A DNA stretch of 29,811 bases. Origin: Clostridiales bacterium. Its GTDB lineage: Bacteria; Bacillota_A; Clostridia; Peptostreptococcales; Anaerovoracaceae. Below the pieces are notes generated by a model. It worked only from the letters and a program-made list of their open reading frames with translations, was not told where the DNA came from and made no database searches. The position numbers and the translations under genes are program-made. How positions within the stretch are numbered: position 1 is the first letter of the stretch; every line of letters begins with the position of its first letter. Location: NCBI GenBank assembly GCA_024697655.1, contig JAILFI010000211.1:1-29811 (forward strand), written 5' to 3'. This document shows, in pieces, positions 23,629 to 29,811 of the stretch.

Positions 23629-25794
23629 TTACCACTTCGGCAGGCCGTATCCGACGATACGCTTGTCCGTACGGGCATATGTGCGGGCTGCCACCTCACC
23701 GGTGCCGCCGCCCGTATTGCCCTCGATCGTATAGACAGAGGTTGAGTCGTATCCGATGACGATGCCCGTGTGGTCTTCGACACCGTCTCCGCCCCAATCG
23801 AAGAAGATCTGTGCCCCGATCGACGGGGTGCTTGAGAATCGCCCCATGTCGCGGTAGTAGCCTGCGGAATAGTAGCAGCCTGCACCGCACCCGTATTTGG
23901 GCTGATTGATGGCGGCGATGGCTCTTTCTTTGCCCATCACCTTGATATAGCACCAGTCCGCGAAGATATCGCACCAGTCATAACCGTTCTTCGGATAGTT
24001 GTAGACGTCGCCCATGGCATCCAGCTCTGCGGCGTATTTGCTGTACCGGTTGCCGTATGAGCCGCTGCCGGTCCCTTTGTATCCGACCTGTGACTTGGCG
24101 AGCGCGCACACCTGCTCCGCGGTCGTCAGGGCGTATACATGGACCACGCAGTCGATATTTCTGCCGTTGGCTGTCCGGGCCGTGATGGTGGCGGTCCCCG
24201 GGGATTTGGCGGTCACGAGCCCTTTACTGTCTACGGTCGCGACCGCGGGATTGGAAGACCGCCATCTGGTCCATGTCGTGCAGGATTTGTTTTTGTATTT
24301 GCTGAAGTTCAGCGTCAGCTTCTTGGTGCCTTTTTCTTTCAGAGACACCTTCGTTGCGTTGATGGTCGGCCAGTACGGGTTCAGTTTCGGGCTTGTCGCC
24401 GTCACGCCGGCAGCCACCTGGGAGTCGGAAACAGACAGCACGCCGTTGCTGTTCTTTTTGTACCCGATGACCATGTAGTAGTAGATGGCGGATTTGCTCT
24501 TGGAGCTCTTATCCGTGTAGAGATTCGTTTTCCTGCCGACCCTTGCGATCTCTGCGTAGGGATCACTGTATCTGGTCTTGCGCAGGATGATATAGCCGTC
24601 GATATCCGCGCCGTACCGGCTGACGCAGTCCGTCCATTTCAGTTCGATGGCGCTGCCGCCTCTTTCCGTCAGCAGCAGATTGAAGGGCTTTGCCGTGCCC
24701 GGCAGGCGGTAATGCGCATGCGCCGCGGTCTTGATGCGGATCGCTCCGCTGCTGAGCCTGAATGACCGGGCAGAGGAGTCTGTGATCGTAAACGTTTTCG
24801 TGACCGTGCCGGTATAGTTCCCTGTGCCGGTGATCTTAAGAGTGGCTTTGCCGACCGCTTTGTTGTTCTGATAGGTGATGGTGTAGTCTGTGCCGCTGCG
24901 CAGGGTGGTCCCGCTCAGTTTGACCGTGGGGGTCTGCTGGATCGCAGCGCCGGTATACGCCTTATTCTGCACACCGGAAACCGTCGCGCCGGACAGGCTT
25001 TTGGGGGCGATGGTAAAGGTCTGCGAGGCAGTGCCTTCGTAATCGCCGCACCCGGTGACCGTCACCGTTGCGCTGCCTGCATTCACATTATCAGAGAAGA
25101 CCGCCTCATAGTCCCTGCCGCTTGTGAGTTCGCCGGCCCCGTCGAGGGTGACGATGAGGGCGGGGGTGAGCGGCTTGCCGGTGTAAACAACGTCCGGGAT
25201 CTGAATCACAGCATTCTCCAGACTGTACTTCTCATCCTCTCCCGGGACATCCGGTGTCTCGCCGGGGGTCTTGGTCAGTGAGATACGAAAAGACAGCTCG
25301 TCTGCCTGCAGCAGAAGGGCATCGTGTTCTTCCGTTACCGCTGCGGCGGTCCCGTCCTCCTGATAAAACCCGACAGCCCCATCTTTCCAGGCACACAGCA
25401 GTGCGTCGCCGTTGAGCTGCACCTCGACGGAGCCGTCCGGGAGGAGCGATGCGCCGGCGGCATCGCGGAACGCAACGGTATAAACAACATCGTCATTCTG
25501 CCTGACCGCTGAAACAATGGCTGTCGTTCCTTCTGGAACAGTAGTTCTGACATTGATGCTCTCCGGCACCGGGACCGGACCTTCCGGCAAAGTGCCGTCG
25601 ATCTCGGCAGCCAGCGTCAGCTGCTCCGCCGCGGGTGCCGCTGCCTCTTCGGCTGCCGCGGGTGCCGCCGTCTCTTCGGCTGCCGCAGCGGGGGCCGCCG
25701 GTCCGTCTGCCTGTGTATCGGCAAAGACGGGGCCGGAAACGGCGGTGAAGACAAAGACAAGAGATATAAGGATGCTGATGATCGAACGCTTCAT
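23629..25794 (-). CDS. Secreted multi-domain CHAP amidase/endopeptidase with MBG-like, FnIII-like and Big_2 domains
   Basis: An exported 721-residue protein probably cutting peptidoglycan. Order: signal peptide (1-25, VFA|DT); Ala/Glu/Pro-rich spacer (27-58); a beta-rich region; two MBG-like repeats (about 199-263 and 279-337, each with YTG...DY...G...Y-G-T...TFTI); an FnIII-like domain (about 365-466); a Big_2 domain (about 472-553, SSNPAVATVDSKGLVTAKSPGTATI); and a C-terminal CHAP domain (556-721). CHAP residues: Cys608 in YDWCDIFADWC, His675 in EDHTGIVIGYD, and IEGN (Glu691, Asn693). No LPXTG, SLH or choline-binding motif is visible, so the Ig-like domains may mediate wall contact. ATG 25794 has AAGAAGG 6 bases upstream. 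It sits between two envelope-polymer loci, consistent with wall remodelling. Confidence 0.88.
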   Translation of the reverse strand: MKRSIISILISLVFVFTAVSGPVFADTQADGPAAPAAAAEETAAPAAAEEAAAPAAEQLTLAAEIDGTLPEGPVPVPESINVRTTVPEGTTAIVSAVRQNDDVVYTVAFRDAAGASLLPDGSVEVQLNGDALLCAWKDGAVGFYQEDGTAAAVTEEHDALLLQADELSFRISLTKTPGETPDVPGEDEKYSLENAVIQIPDVVYTGKPLTPALIVTLDGAGELTSGRDYEAVFSDNVNAGSATVTVTGCGDYEGTASQTFTIAPKSLSGATVSGVQNKAYTGAAIQQTPTVKLSGTTLRSGTDYTITYQNNKAVGKATLKITGTGNYTGTVTKTFTITDSSARSFRLSSGAIRIKTAAHAHYRLPGTAKPFNLLLTERGGSAIELKWTDCVSRYGADIDGYIILRKTRYSDPYAEIARVGRKTNLYTDKSSKSKSAIYYYMVIGYKKNSNGVLSVSDSQVAAGVTATSPKLNPYWPTINATKVSLKEKGTKKLTLNFSKYKNKSCTTWTRWRSSNPAVATVDSKGLVTAKSPGTATITARTANGRNIDCVVHVYALTTAEQVCALAKSQVGYKGTGSGSYGNRYSKYAAELDAMGDVYNYPKNGYDWCDIFADWCYIKVMGKERAIAAINQPKYGCGAGCYYSAGYYRDMGRFSSTPSIGAQIFFDWGGDGVEDHTGIVIGYDSTSVYTIEGNTGGGTGEVAARTYARTDKRIVGYGLPKW

Positions 25795-25879
25795 GATTGA
25801 CCTTCTTGGAATATTTAAAACGCAGCCGCCGCACAGGCCGCCGGCAGCCCGGACGGGGAGTTTGCTTGTGAATAGATTG

Positions 25880-25885
25880 ATTATA
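25880..25885 (-). promoter_or_regulatory. Extended -10 element for the CHAP hydrolase gene
   Basis: On the minus strand TGGTATAAT (TG-n-TATAAT, consensus -10 at 25885-25880) lies about 86 bases before the ATG at 25794. The -35 position is poor, but the extended -10 is perfect. It implies a 5' leader of about 80 bases, GC-rich in its middle. Confidence 0.55.
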
Positions 25886-25952
25886 CCACAGCAACGCGGC
25901 ATCGTGGGGATCCGTATCCGAAACGATTGTCGGGGTGGCGGAAAAACCGAAT

Positions 25953-25994
25953 TTGAACAATGTACTGGTGCAAGGTACAAAACCAAGATATAAT
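25953..25994 (+). promoter_or_regulatory. Candidate promoter(s) for the sugar transferase gene
   Basis: Two overlapping possibilities in the 239-base divergent gap: TTGAAC (25953-25958) with TACAAA (25976-25981) at 17-base spacing, and a consensus TATAAT (25989-25994) with a weak -35. TGTAC (25961-25965) and GTACA (25975-25979) form a small inverted repeat between them that could be an operator. Confidence 0.5.
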
Positions 25995-26033
25995 AAATAA
26001 GTTAGTATCTTACTGCTTGATAGAGGCTGCATC

Positions 26034-27425
26034 GTGAGCAACAGGACTTTACAGGATAACCAGACTTATAAAGAGCTCTTCGAACGACTCGAGTGCCTGC
26101 TCGAGATCGTTCTTTTGGCACTCATTTTCTACATGGTGTGGCGCAACGGGTATCCGCATCACCTGTTCCATAACTTCGAACACCGCGGCAAATACGTCCT
26201 GATGGGCCTGTACGCGCTGATCCTGTGGATCATCCTGCAGCTTTCAGAGGGCTTTAAATTCGGCTATTACAAGCTCACGGACGTGCTGATCTCCCAATGG
26301 GTGGCACTCGTCATCGCGAACTTCATCACCTATTGGCAGATGGCGCTGATCGCGAACGGCATGATCGCGGTAAAACCGTTCCTGCTCATGACGCTGATCG
26401 AGATCGCGTTCGCGTCGCTGTGCTGTGTCGTTTTCAACTGGATCTACGACCGCATGCACGAGCAGACACGCATGCTCATGATCTACGGCACGGAGAACGC
26501 GCTGTCTCTGGAACAGAAGACCAACATGCGGCTTTCCAGTTACCATGTGGACGAGACGGTATCGGTCGAGGAGAACATGGAAACGATCCTTGGCATGCTC
26601 GACGGCTACGACGCGGTCCTGATCAACGATGTGCCGCCGCGGCGCCGCAACAGGATCCTCAAATACTGCTACCGGCACAACAAGGAAGTTTATATCGTTC
26701 CCAAGATCTCAGACATCGTGATCCGCGGGGCGGAGGACTTCACGCTGCTCGATACGCCGATCATCACCATCAAGTCCGGCGGGCTCACGATGAGCCAGCG
26801 GATCGTCAAGCGGGCGCTCGATATTCTGCTGAGCTTCATTGCGCTGATCCCGGCGACGGTCATCATCCTGATCGTTGCCATCGCCATCAAGATCGAGGAT
26901 CACGGGCCGGTCTTCTTTGTGCAGAAGCGTGTGACAAGAGACGGCAAGGTCTTCGGACTGCTCAAACTCCGCAGCATGGTGGTCGGCGCCGACAAGCACG
27001 GCGTCAATCCGACCGTGGACAATGACGCGCGCATCACGAAGGTGGGGCATTTTATCCGGCCGACCCGTATCGATGAACTGCCGCAGCTGTTTAACATCCT
27101 GTCCGGCAAGATGAGCATCGTCGGACCGCGTCCCGAACGCGTGGAACATGTCAAGCGGTACAGCGAAGCGATTCCGGAATTCGTCTTCCGCGAGAAGGTC
27201 AAGGCAGGCCTCACCGGCTACGCGCAGATCTACGGCCGCTACAATACAACAGCATACGACAAGATCCGTCTGGATCTGACGTATATACAGAACTACTCCC
27301 TGATCCTGGACATCAAGCTGATCATACGGACACTCCGGGTACTGTTCCAGAAGGAGAGCACGGAAGGATTTGAAGAGGACCAGGCGGAATTCATCCGCAG
27401 CCAGAAAAACGAACAGGGCAGGTAG
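26034..27425 (+). CDS. Polyprenyl-phosphate sugar-1-phosphate transferase (bacterial sugar transferase family)
   Basis: Initiates a lipid-linked glycan by moving a sugar phosphate from a nucleotide sugar to undecaprenyl phosphate. The 463-residue, WbaP/EpsL-type protein has four or five N-terminal helices (about 20-135), a soluble central domain (about 145-245), a further helix (about 264-288) and the C-terminal catalytic domain. That domain carries the motifs VFFVQKRVTRDGKVFGLLKLRSM, RPTRIDELPQLFNIL (Asp347-Glu348) and MSIVGPRPER. Start is GTG 26034, with AGAGG (26022-26026) 7 bases upstream. The sugar specificity is not readable from sequence. The LCP gene begins 4 bases after its stop, so the two form an operon for initiation and attachment of a wall glycopolymer. 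Confidence 0.92.
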   Translation: MSNRTLQDNQTYKELFERLECLLEIVLLALIFYMVWRNGYPHHLFHNFEHRGKYVLMGLYALILWIILQLSEGFKFGYYKLTDVLISQWVALVIANFITYWQMALIANGMIAVKPFLLMTLIEIAFASLCCVVFNWIYDRMHEQTRMLMIYGTENALSLEQKTNMRLSSYHVDETVSVEENMETILGMLDGYDAVLINDVPPRRRNRILKYCYRHNKEVYIVPKISDIVIRGAEDFTLLDTPIITIKSGGLTMSQRIVKRALDILLSFIALIPATVIILIVAIAIKIEDHGPVFFVQKRVTRDGKVFGLLKLRSMVVGADKHGVNPTVDNDARITKVGHFIRPTRIDELPQLFNILSGKMSIVGPRPERVEHVKRYSEAIPEFVFREKVKAGLTGYAQIYGRYNTTAYDKIRLDLTYIQNYSLILDIKLIIRTLRVLFQKESTEGFEEDQAEFIRSQKNEQGR

Positions 27426-27429
27426 GTCT

Positions 27430-28650
27430 ATGAGCGAAGAGAAATACAAGACGAAAGTATTCGACCGCGCTGAAGAGGAGGAGCTCCGGGCGGAGAAAGA
27501 CGCCCCGGCGGAAGAAACGGCTCCGCCAGGCGATGCCGCAGCAGATCATGCGGAAGCGGAACCGCCCGCGGCGGGATCTGCCGGATCCGGCAAGCCTGTA
27601 CGGCGTATCAGACGGTGGCAGAAGATCGTGATCGGCGTGCTGGCTGTCCTGCTCCTTGTGCTGGGCGGCGGGTATTTCTTTACGATGAATAAGCTTGACA
27701 AGATCAAGAAGGACAACGATCTGGATCTGTCTTCTCTGACGACGGTGCAGGTGCCAGGCTACCGCAACATCGTGCTGCTGGGCATCGATACGCGTGATAT
27801 GTCGGTCATCGAAGGGACGCGGTCGGACACCATCATGATCGCGAGCATCAACGAGACAAACAAGGCGGTCAAAGTCACGTCCATTTACCGTGACACGCTG
27901 ATGAAGATGGGCGACTGGGACAACTATGAAAAGGCGACCCATGCGCACGCGTACGGCGGCGCGGAGATGACGCTGCAGACGATCAACCAGGCCATGGATA
28001 TCGACGCAACGGAGTACATCCTTTTCAATTTCAAGGCGGTCGCGGATGCGGTCAATGCGGTCGGCGGACTTGAGATCGATGTGCTGGAGTATGAGGTGGA
28101 TGAACTCAACCGGATCACCAAACACACTGCCGGCGTACTGGGTGTCAGTGACTACGCTCTATGCGACGGGCCGGGCATGCAGACGCTCGACGGGGTGCAG
28201 GCGGTCGCGTACGGACGGATCCGCAAGGGCGTCGGAGATGACTACAAACGCACGCAGCGGGCGCGGGATGTCATGGAACTCCTGCTCAAAAAAGTCCGCG
28301 GGATGAGCGTGGCCGATCTCAATAAGATCCTGGATATCGTTCTGCCGCAGATCAGAACGAACCTGACCAATACGCAGATCCTGGATCTCATGGCGGACAT
28401 CAACAAATACGAAGTGGTGGACAGCTTCGGGTTCCCGTTCCAGAAGTACGCGATGTACATCGATGATGTATCGGTCGTCGTGCCGCTCGACTGGGAGGCG
28501 GACGTCACCCGGTGGCATGAAAAGACCTTCGGCGAGACGGAGTATCAGATCAGTCCGCAGGCAAAAGAGATCAGCGACCATATCAAGCAGGAACTGCTGG
28601 ACGAAGGCAGGCCGGAGGAAGACTCGTACGATGAAGAGTACGGCTATTGA
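27430..28650 (+). CDS. LytR-CpsA-Psr (LCP) family cell-wall polymer ligase
   Basis: Transfers undecaprenyl-pyrophosphate-linked glycopolymers (teichoic acids, capsule) to peptidoglycan MurNAc, outside the membrane. The 406-residue protein has an acidic, Ala/Pro-rich cytoplasmic N-terminus (1-55), a basic stretch, one membrane helix (about 66-84) and an LCP domain from about 110. Family residues are visible in NIVLLGIDTRD (Asp120), GTRSDTIMI (Arg131, Asp133) and VTSIYRDTLM (Arg154), with DGVQAVAYGRIRK and YKRTQRARDVM further on. The C-terminal tail is acidic. It starts 4 bases after the sugar transferase stop with an AGGTAGG-like site and is followed by a strong terminator. Confidence 0.94.
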   Translation: MSEEKYKTKVFDRAEEEELRAEKDAPAEETAPPGDAAADHAEAEPPAAGSAGSGKPVRRIRRWQKIVIGVLAVLLLVLGGGYFFTMNKLDKIKKDNDLDLSSLTTVQVPGYRNIVLLGIDTRDMSVIEGTRSDTIMIASINETNKAVKVTSIYRDTLMKMGDWDNYEKATHAHAYGGAEMTLQTINQAMDIDATEYILFNFKAVADAVNAVGGLEIDVLEYEVDELNRITKHTAGVLGVSDYALCDGPGMQTLDGVQAVAYGRIRKGVGDDYKRTQRARDVMELLLKKVRGMSVADLNKILDIVLPQIRTNLTNTQILDLMADINKYEVVDSFGFPFQKYAMYIDDVSVVVPLDWEADVTRWHEKTFGETEYQISPQAKEISDHIKQELLDEGRPEEDSYDEEYGY

Positions 28651-28658
28651 CGGATAAG

Positions 28659-28687
28659 AAAAAGCACCTTTTGCAAGGTGCTTTTTT
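28659..28687. terminator. Strong, probably bidirectional rho-independent terminator
   Basis: A perfect 12-bp stem (A5-GCACCTT at 28659-28670 with AAGGTGC-T5 at 28675-28686) closes a 4-base TTGC loop and ends in a six-T run (28682-28687). The A-run on the other arm gives a T-run for the minus strand too, so it can also terminate the convergent gene that stops at 28744. Confidence 0.93.
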
Positions 28688-28743
28688 ATTGCAAATGATT
28701 ATGCGGAGAGCAGTCTTTCAGAACTGTGCCGGAAACACCGGCA

Positions 28744-29811
28744 TCAGTGCCACCCTTTATAGGTCCAGTTGTTGATGTCATAGATGTTATCGTGGACATT
28801 GAACCATTCTGCCTCGAGGAACCGGTTGCCGTTATTCACTGTGATATCCCAGTCCATGGAATACAGCAGATTGAGCTCCACGGGTTTTTCCTGATACGTT
28901 GTGAGTCTCGTACCGGTGAAAGGATTCGTTGCGTCGGGGATCAGGTTTCTGGTCGCCAGCGCCGGGGTGTCCGCATTGGTCGCCAGCTCTTCGTTGATCG
29001 TGAACCCGGTGCTGTCAAAGTCCTTATAGAGCAGCACATTATTAAAGGCCATCATATCCTTCTTATGGATCTTTTTATCCGTTTCGCTTTCATACGCCAG
29101 TGTATAAGCGGCGTCCGTTTTTGATTCGCCGGGGAAGAGATCCTGCCCGTGATCCGAGACGATGATGATGCGCGTATTGTCCCAGATGCCCTGCTCTTTG
29201 AGGTAATCGAACCAGTTGCCCAGCTGCAGCATTGCCGCCATATTGCACTGGTAATGGGTCAGCGTCATTTCGTCCTCCATGAGGAGACGGTTGCCTTCGT
29301 CGTCTTCTCTGTACGGATGCGCGGCATCGAATGCGGTGTTATCGATGATCGGCGCAGGTTCGTACGAGGGCTCCGCCAGGATCATCGGATCATGGGTCGT
29401 ATCATTGCTCATCATGAAGAACGTATTGGTGCCTGTGTCTTCGACCGTTGTGATATCGTCGAGATGACAGAGGACCGCATAGGTCTGCATGAAAGACTCT
29501 CTGTAGCCGGTCGCCTTGGAAGGCCCGTCCGCGATCTGCGGGAACAGTTCGATCACACCCTCCTCAGTGGTCATCACCATTTTCGGCGCGTTATAGTTGC
29601 CGTAATGGTACAGCGACGACTGGAAGATCGCGGGAGCGACGCGGAAGAGGCTGAAACAAAAGAAGTTGCGCAGGCGTTTGCTCTGTATCACGGTCGGATC
29701 CAGAGTATATCCGTATTCTTCTAAATCGAACTGCTGATTGGCCAGGAAGCAGTGGTATTCCGGATGATCGTCGAAGACCGTCAGATCCGGGATCCACGCG
29801 TACCCGGCATA
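28744..29811 (-). CDS. LTA-synthase-like/sulfatase-fold membrane transferase (N-terminal part cut by the window edge)
   Basis: C-terminal part (355 residues visible) of an alkaline-phosphatase-superfamily protein of the LtaS/MdoB type. The frame is open from 29811 (reading YAGYAWIPDLTVFDDHPEYH) to the TGA at 28744, so the gene starts beyond the right edge; an internal GTG at 29691 is not a sensible start. Visible features are NTFFMMSNDTTHDP (the His-containing metal/substrate motif) and IIIVSDHGQDLF (metal-binding Asp-His). The ending WDITVNNGNRFLEAEW suggests an extracytoplasmic domain. The catalytic Thr and membrane helices must lie outside. Probable role: transfer of a phospho-alditol or phosphoethanolamine-like head group to an envelope polymer; substrate unknown. 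Confidence 0.82.
   Translation of the reverse strand, partial: YAGYAWIPDLTVFDDHPEYHCFLANQQFDLEEYGYTLDPTVIQSKRLRNFFCFSLFRVAPAIFQSSLYHYGNYNAPKMVMTTEEGVIELFPQIADGPSKATGYRESFMQTYAVLCHLDDITTVEDTGTNTFFMMSNDTTHDPMILAEPSYEPAPIIDNTAFDAAHPYREDDEGNRLLMEDEMTLTHYQCNMAAMLQLGNWFDYLKEQGIWDNTRIIIVSDHGQDLFPGESKTDAAYTLAYESETDKKIHKKDMMAFNNVLLYKDFDSTGFTINEELATNADTPALATRNLIPDATNPFTGTRLTTYQEKPVELNLLYSMDWDITVNNGNRFLEAEWFNVHDNIYDINNWTYKGWH

Noticed and set aside
25617..25716. Ala/Glu/Pro codon repeats in the CHAP gene as a DNA repeat
   Set aside because: The amino-acid bias is low complexity; the DNA copies are irregular and explained by a flexible spacer.
1..29811. Mobile elements, CRISPR arrays, tRNA/rRNA genes, riboswitches
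   Set aside because: No transposase, integrase, terminal repeats, spaced direct repeats, cloverleaf or known riboswitch core was recognisable; all gaps are under 250 bases.

Overview
The window looks like a chromosomal segment of a GC-rich member of the Bacillota, most likely a clostridial anaerobe. This is an inference from gene content: DnaD-domain, FtsB/DivIC, RNase M5 and RsmA genes in one tight cluster, CDP-alditol teichoic-acid polymerases, TarI/TarJ, a LytR-CpsA-Psr protein, a DUF3048 protein, and strong AGGAGG-type ribosome binding sites. Genes are packed end to end. No gene-free stretch exceeds 300 bases (largest about 240), and I see no tRNA, rRNA, insertion sequence or CRISPR array.

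Region 1 (1-3200) is a core-function cluster: a DnaD-domain protein that ends in a DnaC/DnaI-type zinc module, a DivIC/FtsB-like division protein, RNase M5 and the 16S rRNA dimethyltransferase RsmA with an unusual Ala-rich insertion. Region 2 (3259-8018) has an LtaS-like phosphoglycerol transferase with a C-terminal IPT/TIG-like segment, a GNAT acetyltransferase, a type I asparaginase on the opposite strand, and a divergent YczE-family membrane protein.

Region 3 (8234-23624) is the centrepiece: a secreted DUF3048 protein followed by ten tightly spaced, partly overlapping genes forming an apparent teichoic-acid-like polymer operon. It contains an ABC exporter (permease with a TTG start, plus ATPase), two CDP-alditol phosphotransferases encoded by overlapping genes, an acyltransferase-3 membrane protein, TarI, an OpgB/MdoB-like phosphoglycerol transferase, TarJ, a 1593-residue multi-module polymerase (GT2, GT2-like, phosphotransferase A, beta-rich linker, phosphotransferase B) and a hexapeptide-repeat acetyltransferase. 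TarI and TarJ should make CDP-ribitol, the polymerases should consume it (or CDP-glycerol), the ABC pair should export the chain, and the acyl and phosphoglycerol transferases could decorate it.

Region 4 (23629-29811) has a secreted multi-domain CHAP hydrolase on the minus strand, a divergent polyprenyl-phosphate sugar-phosphate transferase, an LCP ligase that could attach the finished polymer to peptidoglycan, a strong terminator, and a third alkaline-phosphatase-fold transferase cut by the right edge. Most of the window from 8 kb onward therefore serves cell-envelope glycopolymer synthesis, export, anchoring and remodelling.

The strongest candidate for something undescribed is the paired A/B phosphotransferase design. 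It occurs once as two adjacent genes (11106-13459) and once fused, in the same order, inside the giant protein (17993-22774).
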